This document shows positions 15,128 through 23,903 of a DNA stretch of 33,457 nucleotides, in pieces. The DNA is from Oligoflexia bacterium (lineage in GTDB: Bacteria > Bdellovibrionota > Bacteriovoracia > Bacteriovoracales > Bacteriovoracaceae): positions 1 to 33,457 of the forward strand of contig JADGAM010000028.1 of NCBI GenBank assembly GCA_015232015.1, given 5' to 3'. Under the pieces are notes generated by a model that was not told the DNA's origin, did not search any database, and saw nothing but the letters and a program-made list of their open reading frames with translations. Every line of letters begins with the position of its first letter. Position 1 is the first letter of the stretch. Position numbers and translations under genes: made by a program.

Positions 15128-16654
15128 TTAACGAACATATTTATCTAAAACATTTTTGAATTCACTAGGTAGCGGATTTACATATTGCAAATCCTTATAT
15201 ATTTGTGGAATAACAGTAGTAATTCTAGATCTGATCCTTGAATTTAAATTATCAGTTGGAAATGATTTTATCTCTGCTATTGCTAAATCAATTGCTTGAG
15301 ATAACGAGTATCTTTTTGAATAAGTTGCTGCTAAAACCGCCCTACTTTTATTAACTACGCCTGAGCTAGTAACCTTTCCTTTCAAAGCTGCTTTATAATC
15401 TACTGTCTTAATAATAATCTCTTTGACTTCGCTAGGAGATAATTGAGGATTAATATTTAAAATCTCTCCTGCTATGTTAGAAACAAAAGGTGCCGCTTGA
15501 CTGGTTCCACTTAGTGTCGCATATTTGTTACCAGGAATTGTTGAAACTATTCCTACTCCTGGCGCTGCTACCTCTACTTTTTTTTGACCGAAATTAGAAA
15601 AATGTGCCAACGCTCCTTCGCGATTAGAAGAAGGGCCCATCCACGCTGCTACCGAAATAGTATTTTCTAATTTAAGATTAGCAGGAGTAGATGGATATAT
15701 ATCGTTGCTAATTCCTTCATTGCCGGCGGCAAAAACAAAGAGAGTTTTATTCGCAGATGAAAAGATAGATTTACCCTTCAAAGATAGTTGATTAAAAAAA
15801 TAATCAGTAACTGAAGTCAACTCTTCACTTGTAGGAAAACGTTTTAAAATCACTCTAAAGAAAATTGTGGCCATCATTTTCCCTTGAGTATAACCGGTAC
15901 CAAATGAAGCATTTGCTACTTGAACACCAGTTTGGTCCGCATACTTTACAGCTAATTTCATAGTTTCCATTTGCCTAGATATTATTTTTGATAAAACATA
16001 TTTTACAAGATTTATACCAGAAATTCCTCTTGCAATTGCGATATCGCAATCTCTTTGTACTTCAGGTGGAAGTGGTAGATCTTCAATACTAACTGGATTA
16101 TTTTCATCTTCATCGTCTTCATCATTAGGTGATCCCTTGGTAGAAATCATTTTTATAGTTTGTATTTTGTTTTCAGTAGTGTCATTCACAGCAATACCCG
16201 CCACATGAGTACCATGGATATAAGTCCCTAATGTTTTAATTTTTTTCATGAATTTTTTATCATTCAACTTTTGTTTAATCCATAAAATCTCATTAACAGT
16301 AGCGGTTGCATATGTAATTTTAGATTGAATATCAAAAAAAAGTTTGTGGTCACTATTAAATAATCCTTGATATCTATCATCAATAACTAAATTGTTATTA
16401 TCAATAAAATTCCAACCAAATATATCATCGATATACCCGTTGTCATCATCATCTATAGAATTATAGGGTATATCATATTTATTAACCCAAAGATGATCTC
16501 TTATAATATCAACACTTGTGTCTACTCCTGAATCAATAACAGCAATTAGCGATCCATACGCCTTAGTTAAAAATAAAAAATTACTTATTATTAAGATTAA
16601 TGATAATAAAGCGAAACTTAAAATAATAAAATTATTTTTCTTAATAACTTGCAT
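15128..16654 (-). CDS. Secreted subtilisin-like serine protease (S8) without propeptide
   Basis: 508 residues. A hydrophobic signal segment (about 9-32) leads almost directly to the catalytic Asp D41 (IAVIDSGVD). H147 lies in HGTHVAG, the oxyanion Asn is N312 (AAGNEG) and the Ser is S385 (SGTSQAAPF), so the triad is intact. There is no room for the usual inhibitor propeptide. An acidic stretch (DEDDEDENN, about 178-186), possibly calcium-binding or disordered, lies between the His and Asn motifs. The C-terminal 90 residues are helical and unassigned. GAGAGG precedes the ATG. It may be processed late or anchored by its signal segment. Confidence 0.92.
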   Translation of the reverse strand: MQVIKKNNFIILSFALLSLILIISNFLFLTKAYGSLIAVIDSGVDTSVDIIRDHLWVNKYDIPYNSIDDDDNGYIDDIFGWNFIDNNNLVIDDRYQGLFNSDHKLFFDIQSKITYATATVNEILWIKQKLNDKKFMKKIKTLGTYIHGTHVAGIAVNDTTENKIQTIKMISTKGSPNDEDDEDENNPVSIEDLPLPPEVQRDCDIAIARGISGINLVKYVLSKIISRQMETMKLAVKYADQTGVQVANASFGTGYTQGKMMATIFFRVILKRFPTSEELTSVTDYFFNQLSLKGKSIFSSANKTLFVFAAGNEGISNDIYPSTPANLKLENTISVAAWMGPSSNREGALAHFSNFGQKKVEVAAPGVGIVSTIPGNKYATLSGTSQAAPFVSNIAGEILNINPQLSPSEVKEIIIKTVDYKAALKGKVTSSGVVNKSRAVLAATYSKRYSLSQAIDLAIAEIKSFPTDNLNSRIRSRITTVIPQIYKDLQYVNPLPSEFKNVLDKYVR

Positions 16655-16671
16655 ACTGTACCTCTCTGGTT

Positions 16672-16698
16672 AAAGATTATTATGCCACAATAATCTTT
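16672..16698. repeat. Perfect 10-bp inverted repeat before the subtilase gene
   Basis: AAAGATTATT (16672-16681) is exactly complementary to AATAATCTTT (16689-16698) with a seven-base spacer, 18 bp upstream of the subtilase start. It could be an operator or a stem in the mRNA leader. Confidence 0.6.
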
Positions 16699-16704
16699 TT
16701 ATAT

Positions 16705-16745
16705 CTTATTTTTAAAAATGAAATTAATTTTCATTTTTAAATAAG
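16705..16745. repeat. AT-rich imperfect inverted repeat between RNase and subtilase genes
   Basis: The arm starting CTTATTT and containing AAAAATGAAA pairs with TTTCATTTTTAAATAAG apart from a two-base bulge. It may end the RNase transcript, but there is no T-run after it on the minus strand. Confidence 0.45.
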
Positions 16746-16762
16746 ACAAAACCTTATTAAGA

Positions 16763-16820
16763 TATGTAATTAAAGTATATAATTAAAGTATGTAATTAAA
16801 GTATGTAATTAAGGTATGTA
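16763..16820. repeat. 13-bp tandem repeat, four units plus part
   Basis: The unit tatgtaattaaag starts at 16763, 16776 (one change), 16789 and 16802 (one change), with a partial copy from 16815. The array begins three bases after the stop codon of the RNase gene (minus strand). Confidence 0.9.
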
Positions 16821-16823
16821 GAT

Positions 16824-18395
16824 TCAGGCACGTTTAAAATCAATAAATCCTTTTTCCACACTAGTATGAATTAATTTCACTCGTAGTCTATGGCCAACAT
16901 TTACACCAGTAAAACCATATAACAATCTTCCTTCTATTGGCGGATGAAAAATTCTTACCCATGTTCCCTTCGAAGCAGCACCTGTGCATAAAGCATCGAA
17001 TGTTTCTCCTATTCTAGAGGCCAGTAACAACGCTCCTGCAGATTTAGTCACTCGCCTTTCCACTTTATTTGCAGCATCTTCTTGTTCAGTACAATGATTG
17101 GCCAATTCAATTAATTCTTGATTTGAGTAGGCAGAATTTTCTCCCTTTAAAATAGCTTTCAACATTCTCTCCGTTATTAAATCAGGAAAGCGTCTATTAG
17201 GGGCAGTCGAATGAGTGTAATCCCTTACCGCTAATCCAAAATGCCCTATCTCGTTTTCATCTGGAAACTCTACCACATATTCGCCCTTGCCCATTAATTT
17301 GATTATAGTTAAAGAGAGATCAGGGAATCTATGAGGATCAACAATTTTTTGTTTCTTTAAAAATGTAGCGAGTTCAAGTGGACTAGGAACTAAAGGAAGT
17401 TTATAATTATATTTCAAAGCTTCCTCCACTATTCTATCCCAGCGCTCAGGTTGACGAACAACTCGTCGAAGAGAGGGGCATCTTTTAGCTTTTAAAAATC
17501 TTGCACTCACAGTATTAGCGGCAATCATGAAATCTTCTATCAATTCTTTAGCACGATTTTTTAGATCAATTTGCAAATCCTCTAGAATATCTTCATTAAA
17601 GATCGCTCTTGCCTGAATAGTTTGTAAATCCAAAGCACCGTGCTCATGACGATTCTTACGCAAAAGCTGTGCTACCTTATCTTGCAATAGAATGTTTTCC
17701 TGCAGATTTTTTATTTTCAACACTTCTTCTGGTACTTCTGCTTTTCCTTCTAACCAAGCACCTACTCTATTGTAAGTAAGTTTGGCATGATTTCTCACAA
17801 TCGCTTGATAAATATTAGAGTTTTTTATTTTCCCCCCTTGAGAAATACTCATATCTATATCCATGTCTATTACAATGGCCAATCGATCTTGATTAGGATT
17901 TAATGAAGTTAAATCTGTAGAAAGTTTTAATGGTAACATAGGAAATATTTCTGCAGCAGTATAGATTGATGTTGTATTTTCTCTTGCATGATCATCGAGA
18001 GGTGTACCTTTTTTTACAACAGCATCTACATCAGCAATGGCCACTAAGATTTTAACTACATCTTTGCTTTCCGATTTGCTTTCCGAATTAATTTCTAAGT
18101 TATCTTCCGATTTATCTTCCAAGTTATCTTCCGATTGAAGTTGAGCGTATGTAAGTTGATCCAGATCTAAAGAATCATCATTATCAATTGAACACCATAA
18201 CAATTCTCTTAAATCAATTAGAGATCTTTCACTTTGTTCTCTTGGAATAAAAGACGAGCTTTCAACTTGAGATACTATTTTTGATAGTTGTTTGATATCC
18301 TCAAATGAAAATCCAGTTAACAATCCCCTTTCAATCATTGCCTTATGAGCAATACTTTTCAAGATCAAGCGGTGATGTTGATTATTGGTTTGCAT
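16824..18395 (-). CDS. RNase II/RNB-domain exoribonuclease
   Basis: 523 residues. The RNB catalytic region begins at WCSIDNDDSLDLDQLTYA (67-84): D71, D77 and D79 align with E. coli RNase II D201, D207 and D209, while Q80 stands at the D210 position. It continues with ILVAIADVDAVVKKGTPLDD, TSIYTAAEIFPMLPLKLS, DLTSLNPNQDRLAIVID and DYTHSTAPNRRFPDLI. The C-terminus GTWVRIF...FIDFKRA resembles an S1/OB-like end. The usual N-terminal cold-shock domains are lacking. Residues 88-111 are a Ser/Glu/Asp-rich insert built from short DNA duplications (18063-18086; 18097-18136). It should degrade RNA 3' to 5'. The ribosome site is weak. Confidence 0.88.
   Translation of the reverse strand: MQTNNQHHRLILKSIAHKAMIERGLLTGFSFEDIKQLSKIVSQVESSSFIPREQSERSLIDLRELLWCSIDNDDSLDLDQLTYAQLQSEDNLEDKSEDNLEINSESKSESKDVVKILVAIADVDAVVKKGTPLDDHARENTTSIYTAAEIFPMLPLKLSTDLTSLNPNQDRLAIVIDMDIDMSISQGGKIKNSNIYQAIVRNHAKLTYNRVGAWLEGKAEVPEEVLKIKNLQENILLQDKVAQLLRKNRHEHGALDLQTIQARAIFNEDILEDLQIDLKNRAKELIEDFMIAANTVSARFLKAKRCPSLRRVVRQPERWDRIVEEALKYNYKLPLVPSPLELATFLKKQKIVDPHRFPDLSLTIIKLMGKGEYVVEFPDENEIGHFGLAVRDYTHSTAPNRRFPDLITERMLKAILKGENSAYSNQELIELANHCTEQEDAANKVERRVTKSAGALLLASRIGETFDALCTGAASKGTWVRIFHPPIEGRLLYGFTGVNVGHRLRVKLIHTSVEKGFIDFKRA
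18063..18136. repeat. In-frame short tandem duplications inside the RNase gene
   Basis: tttgctttccga occurs twice exactly (18063-18074, 18075-18086). A second set with a 24-bp period starts at 18097 and 18121 (aagttatcttccgatt shared). Together they code for the KSEDNLED/SESKSES insert between two conserved RNB blocks. Confidence 0.8.
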
Positions 18396-18437
18396 TTTTT
18401 TAAAACACCCAAAACTTCATAAGCATTTTTATATTAC

Positions 18438-18782
18438 CTATTTAGGTTTTACTATCAAATTATTTTTCACTTCATTAACACCTTTCACTCTAAATGCTAA
18501 TTGACCTGCACGTTCTGCTTGCTCTTTCGTGTTTACAAAACCACTTAATTGCACCACTCCCTTATATGTTTCAACACTGATTTGAAAAAAATTAACAATC
18601 TTGTCAGATGCTATCTCGCTCTTAATTTTAGTAGTAATCACTGAATCATCTATATACTCACCTGCACTTTCCTGGGTTCTAGTACTACTGCATCCACTCA
18701 GAGTAGCAAACATTGTAGTAACAAGAAAGAAGGCCATAATAAAACAAATAATTACATGTAAATTAACTGTTTTTTTTTGCAT
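18438..18782 (-). CDS. BON-domain lipoprotein
   Basis: 114 residues. A hydrophobic leader ends in the lipobox LSGC (C31). Residues about 43-113 form one BON domain: DDSVITTKIKSEIASDK, ISVETYKGVVQLSGFVNTKE and the final VKGVNEVKNNLIVK. OsmY-like BON proteins bind phospholipid surfaces and rise in osmotic or envelope stress. GGAGAAG precedes the ATG. It lies 68 bp after a YqjE-like and DUF883 pair on the same strand, which supports a stress-related envelope cluster (inference). Confidence 0.88.
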   Translation of the reverse strand: MQKKTVNLHVIICFIMAFFLVTTMFATLSGCSSTRTQESAGEYIDDSVITTKIKSEIASDKIVNFFQISVETYKGVVQLSGFVNTKEQAERAGQLAFRVKGVNEVKNNLIVKPK

Positions 18783-18850
18783 ATATCTTCTCCTAATTTA
18801 AGCTAATTTAAGTCAAATTTTCCCCATGTTTATAACTTTAGTATTATTGA

Positions 18851-19204
18851 CTAAACAGCATTCTTCTTAATCATCTGATCAATTTTAAGTATCTTTAACC
18901 AAGTTCTTTCACTCGTAAGAACAAAAAACAAAAGTAGTGAAAATACAAAAACTATAGAACTGAAAATTAAAAAATAATCAAACACTACATATCCACTTGC
19001 GGAATATTGTTGTATTACATTTGTTATACCTGCAAACAAGGAAATTGCACTCATTATGGCCGATACAATTATCACTGTAGAAAAGATAATAAAGAGACGA
19101 ATCCCTACAATTAATTTTAAAAAAACAATAAGCATACGTTTTTTTATACCTTGATTAATCTGATGATATAGTAACTTAAATAGTGATTTAAAAATATTTA
19201 ACAT
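18851..19204 (-). CDS. Small membrane protein, YqjE-like by position and topology
   Basis: 117 residues with two long hydrophobic segments (about 28-62 and 72-98) and basic ends. It starts one base after the stop of the DUF883 gene, whose last codons contain its GGTAGGAG ribosome site, so the two are translationally coupled. In enterobacteria a DUF883 protein (YqjD) is likewise followed by a small two-helix protein (YqjE). The sequence itself is not distinctive enough to name the family with certainty. Confidence 0.6.
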   Translation of the reverse strand: MLNIFKSLFKLLYHQINQGIKKRMLIVFLKLIVGIRLFIIFSTVIIVSAIMSAISLFAGITNVIQQYSASGYVVFDYFLIFSSIVFVFSLLLFFVLTSERTWLKILKIDQMIKKNAV

Positions 19205-19205
19205 T

Positions 19206-19499
19206 TTATTTCATACTCCTACCAAGTAAGAAACCAATACCTACAGAAATAAAGGCTGCACCACCTATATAGTACCAAGGATGTTCGTGAACACATTTAT
19301 TAAGAACTTCTGTTTTATCAATTGTATAATCTACAGCTGCCTCTTTTGCATTTTTTACTTTCTCCCAAGCAAGGTTAGGTGCACTTTTCATAATGGTCTT
19401 CATTAAATTTTGGTAATCTGAAGAAAAAATACTTTTAATATCCTCACTACCACTTGCTGCTGCTGATTCTAATACTTGTAATGCTTCTTTAACATTCAT
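19206..19499 (-). CDS. DUF883 (ElaB/YqjD-like) membrane-anchored protein
   Basis: 97 residues. A helical, charged N-terminal part (about 1-70) is followed by HPWYYIGGAAFISVGIGFLL (about 70-91) and GRSMK, the tail-anchor pattern of ElaB/YgaM/YqjD proteins. Known members sit in the inner membrane by this C-terminal helix and bind ribosomes in stationary phase. GGAG precedes the ATG. It is coupled to the small membrane protein downstream. Confidence 0.85.
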   Translation of the reverse strand: MNVKEALQVLESAAASGSEDIKSIFSSDYQNLMKTIMKSAPNLAWEKVKNAKEAAVDYTIDKTEVLNKCVHEHPWYYIGGAAFISVGIGFLLGRSMK

Positions 19500-19787
19500 A
19501 ATTATCTCCTTATTTTAAAAGTTTTTATTAAAAACAATCAATATTATGATGGCATTTATTATGTCTGAATAAAGTATTACTACTAACATTTCTTTAATGA
19601 ATAAATATCCAATACAAAATGAAAGTATGTTCATGAAATGAATATTAGCTTGCAAAAATAATAATAAAAAATATCGGATAGGGAGAAACAAAAGCGAATA
19701 TGATTATGCTAGAATTTGAAGAAATAGGTCAGGTAAACAAAAGAACCAAATAAGGAAATAAATCAGTCAAATATTTCTCCGTATTAA

Positions 19788-20414
19788 TTAGAATGTAAAT
19801 GGATAGCTAACACTAAAAAATATCTCTGATAATATAATCTCTCTTCCATTATCTAATACATAAGTACCTTGATCGCTGGCAATTCTAACATAATCTAGAA
19901 TAAAACTCCTATACTCTAAATTAGTGGCCATTCGTCCCCAAAATACATAGCCAACACCAAATGAAAATCCCATTCCTAAATAGGCATCTCCATTTGAATA
20001 CTGTCCTTCATCATCTTTCTTTAAATATTTATCGGAGATATAATATGTGCTCCATAATCTAACAGGTATGGGCATTTGATATCCAAAAAAAATTCCAACA
20101 TTTTCTCCTCTTAATTTTTGAGGAGTCTCGTTAATTTCACTAATTTTATTTCCCGTACCATTCCACGTCTCATTGATAAGATCAAAATGAAAACCTATCA
20201 TAATGCCCGTATTATAATAACCAACTCTGGCACCAAGTGCAGGTCCTGTATAATCCCATGTAAATGGAGTGTTATTTATATTTTGATCAACACTTCCACT
20301 TAATGCGTATCCAAGAAATGGTTCTAATAAAATTCCGGCCCAAAGTATCTTTGTTGCAGATAAAAGTAAAATAAATATAAATATGAATATAAATTTGTAA
20401 AAAAATTTTAACAT
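19788..20414 (-). CDS. Outer-membrane beta-barrel protein, unknown function
   Basis: 208 residues. Signal peptide about 1-26 (ending ILWA). The mature chain has alternating beta-strands such as LLEPFLGYALSG, GPALGARVGYY, GIMIGFHFDL and AYLGMGFSFGVGYVFWG and ends IFFSVSYPFTF with the C-terminal Phe required for BAM recognition. Size and strand number suggest an eight-stranded barrel of the OmpA/OmpW-like class. No close family is recognised. GAGAG precedes the ATG. The 288 bp between it and the DUF883 gene show no other gene. Confidence 0.75.
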   Translation of the reverse strand: MLKFFYKFIFIFIFILLLSATKILWAGILLEPFLGYALSGSVDQNINNTPFTWDYTGPALGARVGYYNTGIMIGFHFDLINETWNGTGNKISEINETPQKLRGENVGIFFGYQMPIPVRLWSTYYISDKYLKKDDEGQYSNGDAYLGMGFSFGVGYVFWGRMATNLEYRSFILDYVRIASDQGTYVLDNGREIILSEIFFSVSYPFTF

Positions 20415-20599
20415 AAGCTCTCTAATTGGGTTATTTTAATTATGACAGAACGAATTTAAAAGTCAATTGCATACCATATTTATCAAATTTGACATTTGAT
20501 CTTCTTTTTCATAAATATTCATAATAGAGAACCTAAAAAAACTATAGTAAATTTATAATAGCTTATAATTCACTACAATAATATTCCAAGGTAACAATC

Positions 20600-22672
20600 A
20601 TGAAAAATATGAGAAGTTCTTCTAAAAATTCTTCTAAAAAAGTACAATCAAAATTTGTAATAACTTCAAACCAACAGAAGCAATTAATAAGTGAAATGAA
20701 AAAAAAATTTAAAGATAGTTCACGCTTCAAGATTGGTATTAAACAACTTCTCGCCCTTTGGGATAAACAAGATGGAGATTTTAATACTTTAAAAGAATTT
20801 TGCCTTACTTACTTTCTTGATGATAAAAAAGATTTATTAGTTCTACAAAACAAATTAGAAGAGGTATTTGAAAAATTAGCTGGTCATTTCATTGAAGTTC
20901 ACAGTTCTTTTAGCAAATGGAAAGATTTGGAGATTGGTCCATTTACTCCTTTCGATCAACTACTTAGTAATTATAACCCATTCAAACATTCCTCTGACGA
21001 CTTCTACGAAATTAAATTACCTTTTGTTATTTTGTTAAACTTTAAACAGTACTCGTTCAAATACATAACAGAAAATTATAAAAATTTTGACCGAGAAAAA
21101 TGGTTAGAAATAAAATTAACTGAAGGATATCAAGGACGAATTCCTGCGGAAATTAGTCATAAACAATTCTTGGCCTACAATGAAGCAGATACTTATATCA
21201 ATCAATTAAATATTTACATGAATAAATTAATTGATAACGAAGGGACACATCTCTACACAGAGGAAAAAAGACTTATCTCTCATTGGGGGTTACGAGATGA
21301 AATAAAATCACTCTATGCCGACTATGCAGATACAAATTTAGCTGCAGGTATAGGTCCAGATCCAACTAAGCGTGAAACATCGATAAAAAAACAAGAGTTA
21401 ATTTTTAAGGTGATGGAAAATATTATTAAGGGAACCACTCCTATTCAAGTTATTAACTCTCAAGATCACACCTGGAACCCTTATGAGACTCCTTCAAAAA
21501 AGAGTAGTAAATACAAATTAGAGGGAGAGCGTCGCTACCAATATTGGCTTAATATTTTCAAAACTACTGCTGAAGTAGATAAATATTACCTTAATGAAAA
21601 AACTCATATCGATCGCCGTTTTAATCTTAATAGGAAAATTCCCGAAAAGAAGATCGAAAAAATATTTTTATCCCTTCTTAGTTCGCCCGCCTTAGCAAAA
21701 ACTGCAGAGCTAATGAAGAAAAAATTAGCAAGACCTCTTCGCCCTTACGATGTTTGGTATACTGGTTTTAAACGTTCTATAAAACAAGAAGATTTAAATA
21801 AATTAGTACAAGAGCAATTTGCTGACTTAAACATATTTAATGAAAAAATCCCTCTTATATTGCAAAAGATCGGTTTTACTGAAGAAAAGGCAAAATATCT
21901 AGCATCTTTTATAAGGGCCGAACCATCTCGTTCTGCAGGTCACGCTCGAGGTGCAGGAATGAGAGGAGAAAAAGCATTATTAAGAGTGCGTTCGGATGCT
22001 GGCAAACTTAATTATGAATCATTTAATACAAGCATGCATGAATTAGGTCACACTGTAGAACAAACAATCAGCATGAACTTAATTGATAATACTCTTCTAG
22101 AAGGAGTACCAAATACTGCTTTTACTGAGGCCATTGCATTCTTATTTCAAGGAATGGATCAATTCGTTCTTGGTGCAAAAAATAGTAATGATAATAATAA
22201 TGATAATGACCATAATTATCATGAAAGGGAAGCTTACCTAATAATAGATTCCTATTTTAATACCTGCGAAATTGCATCTATGGCATTAGTAGATATGTAT
22301 AGCTGGAGATATTTATATAAAACAAAAAATGTTACAGCTAAAAATCTTAAAGATTTTGTAATTAAAACTGCAAATGAGTTGTGGAAAAAATATTGGGCCC
22401 CTTATTTTGGTGAAAGTGATTCAGCAATACTTGCAATTTACTCTCACATGATAGATGCTGGATTATATTTACCTGATTATCCAATCGGACACATCATTAA
22501 TTATCAGATAAAAAAATACTTCAAACATAATGATCTGGCCACTAATCTGGAGCGTATTTGTAAATTAGGAAGTATTTATCCTGATCCATGGATGGAAGCG
22601 GCGATCGGGCAAACTATCTCTGCTGACGAATTAATTGCTGATACATTAAGTGCTTTTAATAATCTATTATAA
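20600..22672 (+). CDS. Zinc metallopeptidase, M3-like (HELGH)
   Basis: 690 residues with no signal peptide, so cytoplasmic. The zinc motif is HELGH (H480, E481, H484), followed 26 residues later by E510 (NTAFTEAIAF), a fitting third ligand for a gluzincin. The segment GAGMRGEKALLRVRSD just before the motif and the helical composition resemble oligopeptidase families M3/M32, but the fit is loose and the region 1-360 is unlike the ones I know. It would cleave oligopeptides, for instance those coming from digested protein. The N-terminus is Ser/Lys-rich (SSSKNSSKK); a second ATG three codons in is possible. An Asn/Asp run (about 524-536) looks like a low-complexity insertion. Confidence 0.65.
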   Translation: MKNMRSSSKNSSKKVQSKFVITSNQQKQLISEMKKKFKDSSRFKIGIKQLLALWDKQDGDFNTLKEFCLTYFLDDKKDLLVLQNKLEEVFEKLAGHFIEVHSSFSKWKDLEIGPFTPFDQLLSNYNPFKHSSDDFYEIKLPFVILLNFKQYSFKYITENYKNFDREKWLEIKLTEGYQGRIPAEISHKQFLAYNEADTYINQLNIYMNKLIDNEGTHLYTEEKRLISHWGLRDEIKSLYADYADTNLAAGIGPDPTKRETSIKKQELIFKVMENIIKGTTPIQVINSQDHTWNPYETPSKKSSKYKLEGERRYQYWLNIFKTTAEVDKYYLNEKTHIDRRFNLNRKIPEKKIEKIFLSLLSSPALAKTAELMKKKLARPLRPYDVWYTGFKRSIKQEDLNKLVQEQFADLNIFNEKIPLILQKIGFTEEKAKYLASFIRAEPSRSAGHARGAGMRGEKALLRVRSDAGKLNYESFNTSMHELGHTVEQTISMNLIDNTLLEGVPNTAFTEAIAFLFQGMDQFVLGAKNSNDNNNDNDHNYHEREAYLIIDSYFNTCEIASMALVDMYSWRYLYKTKNVTAKNLKDFVIKTANELWKKYWAPYFGESDSAILAIYSHMIDAGLYLPDYPIGHIINYQIKKYFKHNDLATNLERICKLGSIYPDPWMEAAIGQTISADELIADTLSAFNNLL

Positions 22673-22741
22673 AAGCTAAAAACAATATAAAAAACATCTA
22701 AACATATAATATAAAAACAAAACATGAAGGGAATCTAAAAA

Positions 22742-23869
22742 ATGAACACTAAGCTAAAATATAATGTTATTGCTTTATCATCAAATACCTCTGATGAAAT
22801 GAACACTCAGCTACTACACAATGAAGTCAATTCAAAAACAAAACCTATTGGTAGCTTAGGTATTTTAGAACAAACTGCTATTCAAATTGGTAGAATTCAA
22901 AAGACTACTAACCCCCAACTAAAAAATCCACACATTCTAACATTTGCTGCTGATCATGGCATTGCTAAAAATGCCTCTGTAAGCCCTTATCCTCAAGAGG
23001 TTACCTATCAAATGGTTTTAAATTTTTTAAATGGTGGCGCGGCCATAAATGTATTTTCTAATCAACATAATATTACCTTAAAAGTTATCGATGCCGGAGT
23101 TAATTTTGACTTTTCATCACTGCCTCTTTCTCAAGTTAATTTAAAAGACAATACTCACTTCTTAAATAGAAAAATTAGAATGGGTACTCGTGATTACTCT
23201 CAAGAAAAGGCCATGACTGAAACAGAGATGAATGAGGCATTAAGTGTTGGTGGTAAAATTATTGATGAAATTCATGCTGAAGGATCAAATGTTGTTGGTT
23301 TTGGAGAAATGGGAATAGGAAACACTAGTAGTGCCTCAATATTTTTAAGTATATTAGGAAATATTCCTCTGGAAAATTGTGTTGGCGCAGGTGCAGGTCA
23401 TAACAATAAAGGCATTCAAAATAAAATAAAAATCTTACAAACAGCAATTAATAAACATAATATAAAATATAATGTTGAACAAAACATAACAAATGCAAAT
23501 GAGTTAATGGCCACTGAGTTAATGGCCACTTTTGGAGGATATGAAATTTGTATGATGGCGGGGGCGATGTTAAGGGCCGCTGAATTACAAATGATTTTAT
23601 TAGTTGATGGTTTTATCACCTCTGCGGCCATGCTTTGGGCCTCTCAAATTGCACCCAATATTCTAGATTATGCAATTTTTTCTCACCTATCAGATGAACA
23701 GGCACACAAGTTAATGTTAGATAAAATGAATGCAACTCATTTAATAAATCTTAAAATGCGTTTAGGTGAAGGAACAGGTGTTGCTGTTACTTATCCAATA
23801 ATAAATTCTGCCGTTAACTTTTTAAATCAAATGGCCACTTTTAACTCCGCAGGAGTAAGCTCCATTTAA
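22742..23869 (+). CDS. cobT: Nicotinate-nucleotide-dimethylbenzimidazole phosphoribosyltransferase
   Basis: 375 residues, about 20 longer than usual. Family blocks are KTKPIGSLGILE (32-43), TFAADHGIAKNASVSPYPQE (67-86), VIDAGVNFDF, GFGEMGIGNTSSAS (186-199), GAGHNNKGI and RLGEGTGVA with the catalytic Glu E343. It makes alpha-ribazole phosphate, the lower ligand of cobalamin. An exact 15-bp duplication (23501-23530) doubles ELMAT to ELMATELMAT at 254-263, just before the GGYEI block. It is 34 bp upstream of cobS and co-transcribed. No other cobamide gene is present here. Confidence 0.94.
   Translation: MNTKLKYNVIALSSNTSDEMNTQLLHNEVNSKTKPIGSLGILEQTAIQIGRIQKTTNPQLKNPHILTFAADHGIAKNASVSPYPQEVTYQMVLNFLNGGAAINVFSNQHNITLKVIDAGVNFDFSSLPLSQVNLKDNTHFLNRKIRMGTRDYSQEKAMTETEMNEALSVGGKIIDEIHAEGSNVVGFGEMGIGNTSSASIFLSILGNIPLENCVGAGAGHNNKGIQNKIKILQTAINKHNIKYNVEQNITNANELMATELMATFGGYEICMMAGAMLRAAELQMILLVDGFITSAAMLWASQIAPNILDYAIFSHLSDEQAHKLMLDKMNATHLINLKMRLGEGTGVAVTYPIINSAVNFLNQMATFNSAGVSSI
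23501..23530 (+). repeat. Exact 15-bp in-frame tandem duplication in cobT
   Basis: gagttaatggccact is repeated directly (23501-23515, 23516-23530), adding five residues (ELMAT) to the protein without breaking the frame. Each copy carries a GGCC. Confidence 0.95.
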
Positions 23870-23903
23870 TAATGGGAACCTAGGGCCCTTAATAACTAGA
23901 CTA

